Below, piece by piece: positions 26,433 to 39,800 of a stretch of 64,000 nt of DNA. The stretch covers positions 115,995 to 179,994 of the forward strand of contig VYZI01000565.1 in the NCBI GenBank assembly GCA_013397695.1, written 5' to 3'. The DNA comes from Centropus unirufus (Eukaryota > Chordata > Aves > Cuculiformes > Centropidae). Numbering within the stretch: the stretch's first letter is position 1; each line of letters begins with the position of its first letter. The notes under the pieces are model-generated. The model ran no database searches and was not told the DNA's origin. It saw only the letters and a program-made list of their open reading frames with translations. The position numbers were made by a program, and so were the translations under genes.

Positions 26433-29310
26433 TGCAGGCTGAATTCCAATTCCCTTACACAGGTGACTGTAACCTGCCACACGTCAAACAAACACAGCAG
26501 CGTGGGGAGGCAAACAGCACAAGGCTACAGCCCAACACTGACCCAGTGTCCTGCTTAGAACAGGGTGAGGAGTTCAGCACTGAGTGCCTGCCTGGAAGGA
26601 CAAGGGTGGGAAGCTGCAGGCTGTGAGCTGGAACTTTCACATCCCTTTGTCAGTGCAGCCAAAGAAAAGAGAAACCAAGAACTCTGTAGCTTGGCTACCT
26701 GTTCCTCTTCCCACTCTGGCAGTTACTGCACTTTCAAAATGTGACCACCACCCCAACCTTGTAGCAACACAGAGAGGAGAAAGATGACACCAGAGGCTCC
26801 CCTACAGATTCTCCCCATTGAGGTATTGAAAAGCCTGGACACAAAAAATGTTCAAAGAGAACCAAACCATTTGTTGTTAGTAAACCCAGCTCAAGAGTTA
26901 AGGTTGCCTGGTGGCCTCTGATGTCTTTCCACACTGTTGGATTCAGCTTTTGAAAGCTTCCTTTGTTAATGAATACTAGGCTCTTGTCCAGCCCTCTTTT
27001 CTCTCTCTCTCTTCTCCCTCCCATAAAATATCATGGTCCTCAGGGCATGAGGAACATCCTTTGTCTCCCTGCAAGTCTTCCCTGTGCAGCCACTTTGCTG
27101 TTCCTTCTGGAAAAATGCAACAGGAGCCCCATCTTTTATCTTCTCTGTGAGAGGAGTGGAAAAAACAGATGGAGACATCATCTAGCAGCAATTTTACTAC
27201 CTAGGAGGTGGTCTCCTGCAGCAGTGTTGAAACACTATAACCTCCACCTCACCTTTCATGTTCTTGCAGTGTAGATGTGTAACTTGAATTTCCTACGTGG
27301 CTTTGAGAGCTCAATTTTTTGTCAACTCACCATAAAAGAGCCCACAATATTGCACAGCCCACACTGAATCCGAGGTAAAATGTAAATGACCCCAAGATGC
27401 CCAGAGAAATGACAGTGCAGCATTCTCCAAAAGAAAGAAGTCGAAGCTTTCATTTCCCAAAAGAATCTGAGGCCACATGGACTTACTGGAGGGAACTGAA
27501 GAACCTCAGGGGCCTGCAGTGATACTGAGGAGCAGTGGTGGAAAGCTGCAATCTATTAATCCAGGTACTGGATGAGAGCATCCCAAATGGCTGGGAAAGC
27601 AATGCCCACAATTCATTACCAGGGAGCAAGCATGGAATAACCCACAGCGCTCTGAAGGGGAAGAGTAAAGCAATCTTCCTGCTCCCACAAGGGAACACAG
27701 TGCATGCAGGGATTAGCACTTATTCAGCAAAAGACAACTTGGATTTGTGCGTGTGTGACACCCCCAGCTGAATGGCCTCAACTCTTCATTCTCTGCTTCT
27801 CCATCCTCAGCAGATGTTGTAGCAAAAAAAAAAAAAAAAAAAAAATGGATTGTTTTCCAGTCAGGTCTAGTCAGGGAACTGATTCACCAAGCAGCCACAG
27901 TTGTGCCAGCACAGAGGGGACTATTTAAGCCAGCTTAGACAGCACTGCTGTCAAACATAACCACAGCCGGCAGGGCAGTTATGAGAGGGAAGATGCAAAC
28001 TGTTCTCTCCACTTCCCTTCACCCCATGAAGAAAATCCCATCCGGTACTCCAGAAGAGCTCTCCAGCTCATCCCATTCCTAGCTGGGATGACTCAGGTAA
28101 TTACGCATCAGCAGATTAGCTGGGTTTGCAGCCTTCTGGCTGTTTAGTAAAACTAGGCACCACCCCCCTGCTTAGGCTGTGGGCAGAGCTGAGACTGGCT
28201 CTGCCCATCCCATCCAACCCTGCCCTCAGAAAACCCGAAAAGGTTTGTATTTCTCAGAGAATGAGAAATATCCATTCCAGTAACCTTTACGAACCAACGC
28301 TCCATCCTCCTAAGCATGAAAACATAACGTGGGAGGGTGAGGAACAGGAATGGGAAGTCCCACGTAACAGTGTACCACAGGGTCCTCTCCACCCCAACCA
28401 GTATGACAGATCTACCTTTCTTTGACCCTATTAAATGCCTGCTTTTCCTCAAACGTTGCCTAAATGGACTTCTAGAAAGTATTCTTATTGTTACTCTACA
28501 TTAGCCAGAAAGAACAGAAGTTCTTGGGGAAGAAAATAAACCAAAACTCCACCAAAGAACAAACCATCCTATAGTGCTGCTCTGGATGCAAGATACCACA
28601 CAATGGTAGAGCCGTTAAAGCCATTTAAGTACCATGCAATAAGGATTTAGATAACTGAGCACAAGAAATGGGATTGTGTATCACCCACTCTTAAAGTGCA
28701 GTTATTGTACTTCGGTACATAACAGTGTTTATATTATCATGAATATACAGCACGAGTTGTCAAAAATGGCTTTAAAATGTGGACTGTCCTTCACATACTC
28801 TTTTAAACCGGTGCCATACCACAAAGCTGTAAATCTGTAGTAAATATATCTCAACAGAAACACTACAAAGATTTTATCGAGGTGGATTTGGACTATTTCC
28901 TGCATGCACGGAATGGATTACCCTAATTCAATTTGAGAAGTTCTATTAACAGTGGATGAACTCTGAATGTCATTAGCTCTTTGTTAAAAGTTAAGTCAAA
29001 AACCCCTACGCTTCCTGCCTTCCTGCGGGATGAACACGTCCCAAGAAGGAAACCTCCCACCTTGCAGTGACAGTTATTACCTCACCCCAATTAAAACAGA
29101 TTTCTGTTGAAATGAGAAACAGAGCAAGCGATTTGGTCTAGGCCAAAATTTCACGTTGCAGCCACCAGAAGAACCCAAGATGGGATCACACGAAGCGGTG
29201 ATTATCAAGATTTTCTTTTTTCAACCTGCTTTTGTTTGGTTGACATCGTCCCGGTCAGGCTAGAAGTTATTCTTCATTTGCAAATAGGAAAGCACGGGTA
29301 AATCTGAAGT
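26433..29310. other. LCOR intron 1, unique sequence with a poly-A tract
   Basis: About 2.9 kb without a recognised gene or named transposon, apart from the poly-A run listed separately. Short frames on both strands look random. Confidence 0.45.
27824..27845. repeat. poly-A tract (22 A)
   Basis: An uninterrupted run of 22 adenines. No retroposed gene body is recognisable upstream, so I treat it as a mononucleotide repeat. Its length may vary between individuals or be miscounted in the assembly. Confidence 0.9.
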
Positions 29311-29362
29311 ATCACAAATCACCAGGTTGGAAAAGACCTCTGAGATCACCAAGTCCAACCAT
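29311..29362 (-). mobile_element. CR1 LINE 3' terminal scrap
   Basis: About 50 bases: ATCACAAATCACCAGGTTGG, AAAAGACCTCTGAGATCACC, AAGTCCAACCATG. This is the inverted CR1 3' terminus only, and the copy is severely 5' truncated. Confidence 0.8.
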
Positions 29363-30301
29363 GATTCACGGTGAATCTGAAGAGATACTTGAAACAGATC
29401 TAGATCCGTCCCCCACAGTTCAGCCTCTCCTGTTCTTGAGGCTCCCCACCCCTCCCTGCACATTCAGAGTAAGCAAAATGCCAAGCTGTAAATTGCACTC
29501 CTTGCAACTAAAGATTTTTATTTTTAAGTGACAGCTGCTTCGATTTTTTTCCTGGCATAATTTTGTCACAAAAGGGTAATTCTCCTTCCCTGTACCCAGC
29601 CTGCCAACAGGCAAAAATGTTTGTGTGTAGACCAGATCTTCTCAAACAAGCCTTCAGCTTCTCTCCTGTAAAGTTTCTTTACAATGCATTTCTATTAACA
29701 AAAAACACCACAAGCTGCATCTACATTAAATGCAGGATGAAATAAGGCAATTGCTACCCCTTGGACATTGGTTGGGTCACAGCTGGGCAAGTCTAAAACC
29801 AATACCAGTTTAGAATAGCCCTGCGTTTAAACTTTTACTTCAGCACTTACTTGCTTTCTATTATTATTTTGCATCAACATCATTGCTACACTAACCTTTC
29901 TCATTTTGGAACAAAGAAATACAACCTGCTCCTCGCACAAGAACTACATTAAACATTTGGAGACTCAAGCCTATTTCCAAAACAATGAGATAACACAGCT
30001 ATCTTGACTGGAAGCAGCAGCTAACTCATATCGAATACAGGCTGGAACTATATCCAAGCAATAATCAAGATAAGAAAATGTAATAAAGATTTCGGAATTA
30101 TTCAACTGTTCTACTCCTCTTGATTAATATTGGCTTCTAACGCTTCCTGAGATATCCTACTTCTTCCACAGGATCCACACTTCAGTCTGAACTACCTACA
30201 GGCATGGAAGACCAGCACTATGCAACATGTTAGTACAGAGAACCAGATCAAGTATTTGGATTGCCTGTCCCACCAGCAACACTTATTTTTAAAAAAGGAA
30301 A
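29363..30301. other. LCOR intron 1, unique sequence
   Basis: About 0.9 kb between two minus-strand CR1 copies. Nothing recognisable was seen. Confidence 0.45.
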
Positions 30302-30848
30302 TACATAGAACCACCAGGTTGGAAAGGACATCCAAGATCATCAAGTCCAACCTTACCTGTGCACTACTAAACCATATCCCCAAGCACCTCATCTCCCTGT
30401 CTTTTAAATACATCCAGGGATGGGGACTCCACCACATCCCTGCACAGATCCTGCCAGGGCCTGATTACCCTTTCAGTGAAGAATATTTTCCTAACATCCA
30501 ATCTGAACCTGCCCTGGTGCAGCGTGAGGCCATTCTCCCTTGTCCTATCCTGTCACTTGGGAGAAGAGACCAGCAACCACCTCTCCACAACCTCCTCTCA
30601 GGCACTTGGAGGCAGTGATAAGGTCTCCCGTCAGCCTCCTCTTCTCCAGGCTAAACAACCTCATTTCCCTCAGCCACTCCTCATGAGACTTGTTCTCCAG
30701 CCCATTCACCAGCTTCGTTCCCTTCTTTGGGCACACTCCAGGACCTTAATGTCCTTCTTGTAGTGAGGGGCCCAGAACTGAACACAGGACTCGAGGTGCA
30801 GCCTCACCAGTGCCAAGTACAGGGGCAGAATCACCACCCTGGACCTGG
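30302..30848 (-). mobile_element. CR1 LINE 3' end, about 550 bp
   Basis: Minus-orientation CR1 with the blocks ACCACCAGGTTGGAAAGGAC, AAGCACCTCATCTCCCTG, GGGGACTCCACCACATCCC, CTGCACCAGGGCAGG read inversely, and CCAGAACTGAACACAGGACT. It ends at about CACCCTGGACCTG. Confidence 0.93.
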
Positions 30849-33800
30849 AATTACTTCAACTTATTTTTACAGCTTAAAAGTCAAACCAACAGCTAACCAG
30901 CCTCTTGATGCAATACTGAGAGAGCCCAAGATTATTAGAAATCTTCTGTGAATGTTACATATTTTCCCTTCTAAAGGTCAATTTGCTCCCAAAACTAGGA
31001 TCTCCGTTACATTCCCTCCCTGCCCCCACCCCAGCACAGGTTGTAATTCAGTCAGGGAGTCTCTAAGAGCACAGCTAATATTTAACAAAGGGCTAAGCAT
31101 CACCAGTCAGTAGAAATGCACCCAGCCACCTCCAACCATCACTCCAGTAACCACACGGCATTACAATGCTTGTACTGTATAAAAGGTGTCAGGAGAGCTT
31201 CAGGAATCTGTCTGCAGGTTCTTTCTTTCTTCAGACTCCCCATCCCTTAGCTGATCTAACCTCATCAACCACTGCCAACTCAGAAAGTGCTGAACAGCAA
31301 GACACTGGAGGCTGGGAGAGGGAAAGAAGAGAAACAACCACATAACTTTCATTTCTAGGTGTCTCCTTTTGGCCACTGAAAGACACCAATGCTCAAGATT
31401 GGTATGGAGAGCACATAGGTCAGTATCATATAGTTACCTCCTGGCATATTTGGCCTCCAGAACCAAAGACCTACCAGAGCATCAAGACCCCGTGTGCCAC
31501 TCCCAACCACCCTCCTGTGCTGTGTTTCATCTCACTGCAAAGAAAGCACAGATACCCCTTTCTCCACATCTCCCTCCACCTCTGGGCCACGGCATGCTGC
31601 CCCCTCAAGAAGTGCTCATGGACCTGTCCCTCACCAGCCACACCATCTCCCTCCCTCCCTGCAGAAAACAGGGCTTGAAATGCATGGCAAGGAAAGTTGG
31701 TTTAAGGCAGATGCGTTCCCTGAGCTACCTCCCACAAAAAGCTGCGTTGTCACAACTGAAGGTGCAACTCCGTGGCAGTTCAAGGTGATCTGTGTCTCTG
31801 CTGCTGTGCTCTCACTCTTTCCCTTTCCACCAGCTCTGCATTCCCACCCCCTTCCCTGTGCAAGCTGGTATTGACAGTGAGCCAGTTCGAGGAGCAATAC
31901 TGACAGAAAAATCACACTGCTCCCTCCAAAAGGGGATGTTTTCTGCTGGCATCTCCCCGAGAATGGCTCCCTGAAGGGAAAGGTGGTCCCTCAGTCCACT
32001 GGTGGTTTTGCTCCCCATGACAGCATAAGCTTAGTCTGACAAACTGTCCTGAGGCCACAGTCAAACAGAGCAGACTATTGCACAAGCACGAAACAAGAGG
32101 GGAAAGTGAATTACTTAAGCCACATTTATTGCCAAATGCACTGGTTCAAGCCACAGGCTTTATTTTTTCTGGCAACCAATCTGCGTGGTGCTAGAATGAC
32201 TTTTCAGGGAATGATGCTAACAGAGAATCCCACACACCTCAGATTTACTTTCAGAATTGATAATGAAAGGGTACTGCTGAAGTAACACAGCTTTTTTGCA
32301 TACCCTGCTTTACCATATTGATCTATCAGTATTTATTAGAGGAACAGATTCTTAGAGGCTCCTACAAACAGCCACGGTGAAACAGAACAGTGCGTCATTT
32401 AAGAGCTTCCAAACCTCAAAGAATGATCATTGTCAAAACCCACTTAAAAAAGGCAAGGGAAATGTCTTTGGAGAAAGAGGTTAAGATCATAGCATAATTT
32501 CAGTCTGATATCCCGGGCTAGTGCAATAAACCTTTTATAGTCCTACGAAAAAATATCAACCCCAAAAAACAGGTAACAATTAACACATTTATATGGCCCA
32601 ACAATTTATGTGAGATTCAAAGTAGGAACAGGGTAGGTCCCAAGATCTCATAAAGCTGATCAGTTTGAGGTTGAAACTATTTATGACCCAGTGCCATCGA
32701 GATAAAGCCACACAGCACTGTTACACTTTGGACTTTATTTTTTAACTGGTTTTGTACTTCACCTCCAAAAAATCCCAGTCAACTCCGCGCTTAAACCGCA
32801 TTCACAGCGCCTTTTGTTAAAGGCACACAGAGGGACTTTCACAGAGGGAAATCATTTGGAGGAACAAAACGTGTACCAAATTTAAGCATAAGGAAGAGAT
32901 AGAGAAGGGACAGAGGAGAAAGCAACCTGTCCAGGAGCTGGCAATTTAAATGGCTTTCGGGAAGCGGAACAGGGTGTGTAAAACTGGGGGTGGCAGTGGT
33001 GTTTGTTTTAAGTTTTAGCCCTTCAGGTTGCCAAGAATTTAAATACCATAGTGTTATCTTTGTGTCTGAAGGTGACACCAACTTCTGTAGCTACCCCAAG
33101 GTTTTCCCAAAGAGCAGGATAAAGAACAGACATTTTTTTTTGCATTTCAGCCCAACACGAGATCTTCAGCAGCAGCTTTGACGCTGTCTCTTTCACTCCC
33201 TCCTTGTTCCTCCCCTCCCCATTTATTCCTCACAGCTACTGGGTTAAATTCTGAGCAGCAGGGACCAAGAGGAAGAAAGCAAGATGACATGCTGCAAGTA
33301 AGGAGTTTAGAAAGGACTGGAATAGGTGAACCCCAGCAGCCAAGGTCGAGGGAGATGGGAAAAGGAGACAGAAGCAAACAAATCCAGTTCAAGCAGAGAA
33401 GCCAACAAAACGTTCCTAAGATAGCAAAGCTGGAATGAAAATAAAACCTCATAAATTGGATCTGGAGGCATCAAAATTGGTTGGAAAGAAAATCCAGCAC
33501 TTGTGGAGGGTCTGAGTTTCTCAGAAATGTGCTGCCGTTCAATCGCTTTATGCTTAAAACAGGGAAACTGCTCGTATTAATCTGGATTTAACAAGCACCT
33601 ACTGCATGCTTTTAAATCACAGAAATTTAAACATTTAAATGAAGCCAAAATTAAGTACGGCAGCAGTTACAACTCCTGGTGTAACCAAAAATGGTGTTTC
33701 AAATCCCTGATAATGAACTAGGATGCTGAGCTAACTGACAATAAGAGGTTTAACTCCGCACACAAGGAACTAAAGTGAATCTCTGACTGTTATTACAGAT

Positions 33801-34159
33801 TACCTACGCTGAGCAGTCACTGGCAGATTATGGCCATATTTGCATATTTAAAAATAAAACGAGGATTCGTGCTCAATTAAAAGCAGGAGGCCAAACAAAA
33901 AGAGACATACCAGTGTTCTGGCTGGAGATTTCTAAGGTTATGCTGGACGTTCATTGCCTACTGTTGTCAAACCTATTTTACTGCCTTTGCAGACACCCAC
34001 CGAATTCCTGGCCTAGTGCTGGCGTTTATGGGTATTTTGGGACGCGCAGAAAAGGCCTCGATTTCTCACTGGGGAAAGAGAAAAGGGCGAGATGTGTATT
34101 TTGAACGGAGAAAGTTACTGGGGATGAAAGGGCGTCGGGGACGGCTTTTTCAAACAAAA
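30849..34159. other. LCOR intron 1, proximal part
   Basis: About 3.3 kb of AT-rich sequence leading to the CpG-rich block around the gap. I see no exon, RNA gene or transposon that I can support. Confidence 0.45.
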
Positions 34160-34280
34160 CCCGAAACGATTGATTGCGAGGAGCCCGAAACGATTGTGAG
34201 GAGCCCGGAGCCCCAGATGATTCCGGGGAGCCCCAAAATACTGCGAGGAGCCCCGAACGATTGCGTGGAGCCCGCATAAC
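34160..34280. repeat. degenerate 20-bp minisatellite abutting the gap
   Basis: About five to six imperfect copies of a 20-base unit of the form CCCGAAACGATTGCGAGGAG. Copies vary by substitution, and two are longer or shorter (a 24-base copy at the left, a 7-base stub in the middle). The array runs almost to the first unknown base of the gap. Confidence 0.85.
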
Positions 34281-34288
34281 AACAAACG

Positions 34289-35197
34289 NNNNNNNNNNNN
34301 NNNNNNNNNNNNNNNNNNNNNNNNNNNNNNNNNNNNNNNNNNNNNNNNNNNNNNNNNNNNNNNNNNNNNNNNNNNNNNNNNNNNNNNNNNNNNNNNNNNN
34401 NNNNNNNNNNNNNNNNNNNNNNNNNNNNNNNNNNNNNNNNNNNNNNNNNNNNNNNNNNNNNNNNNNNNNNNNNNNNNNNNNNNNNNNNNNNNNNNNNNNN
34501 NNNNNNNNNNNNNNNNNNNNNNNNNNNNNNNNNNNNNNNNNNNNNNNNNNNNNNNNNNNNNNNNNNNNNNNNNNNNNNNNNNNNNNNNNNNNNNNNNNNN
34601 NNNNNNNNNNNNNNNNNNNNNNNNNNNNNNNNNNNNNNNNNNNNNNNNNNNNNNNNNNNNNNNNNNNNNNNNNNNNNNNNNNNNNNNNNNNNNNNNNNNN
34701 NNNNNNNNNNNNNNNNNNNNNNNNNNNNNNNNNNNNNNNNNNNNNNNNNNNNNNNNNNNNNNNNNNNNNNNNNNNNNNNNNNNNNNNNNNNNNNNNNNNN
34801 NNNNNNNNNNNNNNNNNNNNNNNNNNNNNNNNNNNNNNNNNNNNNNNNNNNNNNNNNNNNNNNNNNNNNNNNNNNNNNNNNNNNNNNNNNNNNNNNNNNN
34901 NNNNNNNNNNNNNNNNNNNNNNNNNNNNNNNNNNNNNNNNNNNNNNNNNNNNNNNNNNNNNNNNNNNNNNNNNNNNNNNNNNNNNNNNNNNNNNNNNNNN
35001 NNNNNNNNNNNNNNNNNNNNNNNNNNNNNNNNNNNNNNNNNNNNNNNNNNNNNNNNNNNNNNNNNNNNNNNNNNNNNNNNNNNNNNNNNNNNNNNNNNNN
35101 NNNNNNNNNNNNNNNNNNNNNNNNNNNNNNNNNNNNNNNNNNNNNNNNNNNNNNNNNNNNNNNNNNNNNNNNNNNNNNNNNNNNNNNNNNNNNNNNN
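34289..35197. other. assembly gap (909 N)
   Basis: A run of unknown bases between a minisatellite and a very GC-rich, CpG-dense flank. The expected first exon of LCOR, encoding the Cys- and Arg-rich segment before FESILEGL, is not seen on either side of the gap, so this is its likely place. Long open frames spanning the gap are artefacts of the N run. Confidence 0.97.
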
Positions 35198-35560
35198 ATC
35201 GCCGGCCGCTCCGGGCGCGTCCCAGCCCTGCCGGGAAAACCTCATCCACTCCCAGAGGAGTCAGGAGCGCCGGGTCTCCTGGTGGCTGTGGTGGAGCGCC
35301 CCAGAGGCGCCCTGGTCGGGGCCGCTCCGTGCCACCACCGCCTCCTTGTGCCTTGGCCGTTTCCGTTTGCCCTTGGGCCTCACGCCGTGAGAACAAAGCC
35401 CTCCCTCCCGCCCCGGTGGCAGGCTCTGGAGGGACCTCCTGGGGCCTGTGCAGGTGCGAAACAATGGCACCGGCTTTCTGCAGGCTCGGAAAGGTGGGAT
35501 GTCCTGCCCCAAACCCTGCACCGAGAGGTGAAACCCAGAAGTCAGGCCCTTCACCCCCCC
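35198..35560 (-). promoter_or_regulatory. CpG-rich block, probable LCOR promoter or first-exon region
   Basis: The right flank of the gap is GC-rich with many CpG dinucleotides, unlike the AT-rich intron to the left. It lies upstream of the LCOR exons in the minus-strand sense. An ATG at 35245-35243 opens a frame that runs into the gap with no stop (MRFSRQGWDAPGAAGD), but its context is weak and I do not recognise the peptide. The promoter role is inferred from composition and position. Confidence 0.5.
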
Positions 35561-35935
35561 CTCTAACCACTGGAGCCGTTTCCCTCCGAGCTGGCTGCGT
35601 GCAGATGTGGAATTAGGACTTCCCAGCTATTTCCTGTGGAGATAGAGAAGTGTCCAAGCCACTGTTGGGGTGCAGCTGCAGTGAGGTTGTCCGATTCAAA
35701 GGGAATGCCAAGAGGCAGAGCAGGCTCTTGGGGCATGTAGGTAGGACAGCAACAAGCCTGTCCTACAAAAGGAGACCAGGCCAGCTCGGCTTGGCTTATC
35801 CAGCACAAGGAAAGTCAAACCAAGGTGGGAGTGCTCTGCCAGTGTGCCGGGGAAGCTCCAGCGGGGAAAGGGTGTGGATTTTAAGGGAGGTTTAGAGTGA
35901 CCTGAAGCCAGATGATAACAAAAGGACAGGTTATT
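35561..35935. other. intergenic, transition out of the CpG block
   Basis: Unique sequence between the CpG-rich block and a CR1 insertion. No feature recognised. Confidence 0.4.
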
Positions 35936-36800
35936 CACAGAATCATGGAATCACCAGGCTGGAAAAGACCTTTGAGATCATCAAGTCCAACCATTCCTGT
36001 CTATCACTAAACCAGATCCCTAAGCACCTCATCCACCTGTCTTTTAAACACCTCTGTGGAAGGTGATTCCACCACCCCCCTGGGCAACCTGTTCCAGCAA
36101 CTGATGACCCTTTCAGTGAAAAACTTCTTCCCAATCTCCAACCTGAACCTGCCCTAGGGCAGCTTGAGGGCATTTCCCCTTGTCCTATCCTGTGTCATTT
36201 GGGAGAAGAACCCAGCACCCACCTCTCCACAACCTTCTTTCAGGCACTTGGAGGTAGTGACAAGGTCTCACCTCAGCCTCCTCTTCTCCAGCCTCAACAA
36301 CCCCAGCTCCCTCAGCCACTCCTCATGAGGCTTGTCCTCCAGCCCCTTCGCCAGCTTTGTTGCCCTTCTCTGGATGTGCTCCAGAACCTCAATGTCCTTC
36401 TTGGAGTGAGGAACCCAGAACTGAACACAGGATGCGAGGTGTAGCCTCACCATTGCTGAGTCCAGGGGCAGAATCACCTCCCTGGTCCTGCTGGCCACGC
36501 TGTTTCTGATACAGGCCAAGAAGCCATTGGCTTTCTTGGCCACCTGGCCACACTCCTGGCTCATGTTCAGTTGGATATCAACCAACGCCCCCAGATCCTT
36601 CTGCTCCAGACAGCTTTCCAGCCACTCTTCCCCAAGCCTGGAGCTGCACAGGGTTGTTGTGTCCCAAGTACAGGACCCGGCTTTTGGCCTGGTTAAGTCT
36701 CATCCCATTGGTCTCAGCCCATTGATCCAGCCTGTCCAGATCCCTTTGAAGAGCCTCCCTACCCTCAAGCAGATCAACACTTCCTCCCAGCTTAGTGCAT
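35936..36800 (-). mobile_element. CR1 LINE, about 865 bp, longest copy in the window
   Basis: Minus-orientation CR1 starting with CACAGAATCATGGAATCACC. It passes the usual 3' UTR blocks and reaches the end of the reverse transcriptase region, with TTGGCCTGGTTAAGTCTCAT and CCCATTGATCCAGCCTGTCC. It breaks off near CAGCTTAGTGC. It is truncated at the 5' side and not mobile. Confidence 0.94.
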
Positions 36801-39800
36801 TAATTGGCTTTTATCTTGTGGAGAAGTTCAGAGGATGGTTTCTATCTGCAGGAGGTGGAACTTCCCAGAGCAGACAGCAACCAGATTAGCAAGAGGCAAG
36901 AAGCCTGTTTCAGTTTCCTTGGGAAGGGGGGAATGCAAAGCTGGTTTTTGTGCCTCGTGTCAGTTTAGATTCACCAGGATGAGTACCTGCCCATGGTGGT
37001 TTTCACAAGAGCCTTCCTGCAAATTCTTCCTTGCAAGTTCCTTCTCTTGCTCTGATGCTCACAAATTAAACTTTGCGGCAGTGATCTTGCTGGTAGCATG
37101 GCTGTCAGTATCCAGCTGTTACTGTCCCCTTGTTTCTTCTGCACTCAGTTCACATCCCCAGCTGGGACAGGTAACTGAGTCACGTAAAGTTCTCAGACTC
37201 CTGAGGTTCAGAGCAAGTTCAGTTTCTTCTTCCCCCTAACCCCGTCCAGGAGGCTTTCCTCAAATTTCTCTTCCCTAGCGGCTGAAGACCCACTCCTAAC
37301 ATACCAGTGGCCCGTGTTCCCCAATCCACTTACACACACGCAGTGTTGAAGGATTCTTTTCAGCATCTTTTCTCCCCGGCCTTCACGTAACACAATTCTG
37401 TGCATGGGCTCCACATGGCCCTCCACTTTCTGGACAAGACAAATTTCTGTAGTTCCTCCTGCTGTGGCAGTTTGCCCATTGCCCAGATGATATTGGCTAT
37501 CCTCCAGTGCACCTGATCAGGTTTGAACACACTTTCCTCAGGCAGGCATGAACAGAATTAAGCACGCTTTCCCACAAACCACACCTGCCCTCTGGAGAAA
37601 ACTCCTTTCCTGAAAGTCATGTCCTCCAACTTTGACTCATGAGCCTTGGTGGCTTTAACTGTTCTGCGTGTGCCCTGCAGCTCGATCATCTGACCCATGG
37701 CTGGAGGTTAGCACTTGCATGGCAAAGCTAGCAGGAAGGAAGCGTGCTCTGGCTGGCACATCTCACTGTGGTCATGTTATCTCTAATCTCGACCCCCAGC
37801 ACTTTATGAATAGAGAGTTTCAGTTTTGTTGTTTTCTTTCTTGCCAACCTCCGTTCCTGAACTGATTTTTAGATGGCAAACTCTTGAGATAGTCCCATGT
37901 TTCTATTTTGTGCTGGTGCTGCACCTACCGAAAAGCTTCTGATCTCTGCTGTGGACACATGTGAGGGTTTAATTTTCCAAGCCCTGCTTCTCTCCTGGCC
38001 TCGGCTAATCACAGACGGTTGGCAGGATAAATGCCAACAATTTGGATTTCTTACCTACCACTAAAGCAGAGAGGAAGAATACGAGAAAAGCATGAACTAG
38101 AGAATTCAGTATATAAAGCAGAAGAGAGTTCTTGAAAGCTAGAAGGGAACAGTCCTGTCATCTAAAAAATGGGATGGAGAGGAAGGGTGTAAAGAACAGT
38201 GGGACTGGGCTCGGGACACCCGAGTGACAGCTAAGTGAGAAATCACAAACATTCCAAGGCGATGGCAGACCTGACTTGATCCCAGAATTAGGCTGGGTCT
38301 GGTAAACCTGAGCCCGCTCCATGGTGCCACCAGCACCATCACACAGTTTTCTTCAAACCAAAGTGAATCCACCACTTCCTTGGCCAATACCAGCCTAGGC
38401 AGCAGTTCCTCTGCTAATTCCTGGAAATGTCTCAGCACAAACTCTCCGGCTGGGACAGAGTTTCAGCCTCCCCCCAGTTCCCCACCATCCATGAGACTTG
38501 CTGCAGTGGGAGCGTTGTTTTTCCCCTGTTTCACAGTGGCTCCCCTTTGATGATAATTATTTGCAGGCAAAGCTTAGTGGAGAGCGTAGCTGCTCTCTGG
38601 TTCATCTGCTGGTTACTACCGAGCTGCCCAGACCAGTTGAGAAAATGCTTTGATGTTAATGAGCTGCAGACAATTTCACTTAACACCAAGCAGGGCCTGG
38701 CATCTCAGAGGTAAGGCTTTCGAGGCAGATCCTACAGCAAGTCTCTCCAACATCCGTTTTGCCATAGGAACGGAAAATACTTAGAAAGACATTGGAGCAG
38801 AAACCTGCCTTCTCTCCCAGTCTTACACCACACCCAGTATCGTTACAGCCCCAGAGATGCCTGAGACAGGGAATTAGCGGGCATAAAAATTTGCCCCATC
38901 AAATTGCATGGCCTTGGTAGGATTCAGCGCTTTTTTCCCTTTGCCCTGCAAACTGCCCGCCTCTCCGGTCCTGCACTATGAATACATGGAAAAGGGAGAA
39001 AAGGATGGGCTTTAAGTTGTTGATTTACACGGGTCTGTTTCTGCATGGCTGGTGCTTGAGGCAACTCCGTGCTGCAAACGGCACCTTCTTCACCAGCACA
39101 GCAGATGTCTGAGTCAAATGGGCCAGCTGCACTTAAATGAGACTTGCTCGGGCACCCTTAGACCGACCCCTTTCCTTAGGTGGCTATTCCAGCAAAACCC
39201 TTTTCTGTAGACCTGTTAGAGGCAGCAGTACACCACCAAGTGCAGGCAAGGGCAGTGACCGGCCTTCACAGAGGAAGCTTCCCAGGGTCCGGACAGCCTT
39301 TGTTGTGAGCCCCAGATAAGGAGGTTGGGCCTCCTCCTAGTGAAGTTCCTCATGAGCTTGAGGGAGAGCCCAGATTAGGCAGAGTTCCTGCTGTGGAGAG
39401 ATGGTGTGCAAAATGAGCAAGGAACCTGCCCGGTGGAAATCTGGGGGAGCACAGTCTCAGACAGGCAGCATCTAATCACAAGTACAGAGAGGTGAGAGAA
39501 AAGGCACTGAATATATTTTGTAACTCCCTGCCAATCATCAACAAAGTACCTTCACCATATCACACAAACCCTGCTTCTATCCGCACAACCTGACATTTGG
39601 AATGAGGAAGCAAACCTCCTTAAAGTCCTTTAGGAAGCCCTCAGCCAAGAAGAACCAAACACCGAGTACATCCTGACAAGAAGAGCAACAAGTGAGACCT
39701 AACCAGAGCTAAAAAGGAAACATGCCTCATTCTAAGGAACATGGCTTAACTCCAGTGTATTGCCTTTGTTAAATGACTTATAGGAATGAGAGACAGATAT

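Noticed and set aside
34026..35616. Open frames of 376 to 514 codons on both strands around 34-35.6 kb
   Set aside because: They consist mostly of translated N bases across the assembly gap.
35936..36800. CR1 open frames as coding sequence
   Set aside because: They cover only the 3' end of the element with stops in the reverse transcriptase frame, so no functional protein is encoded.
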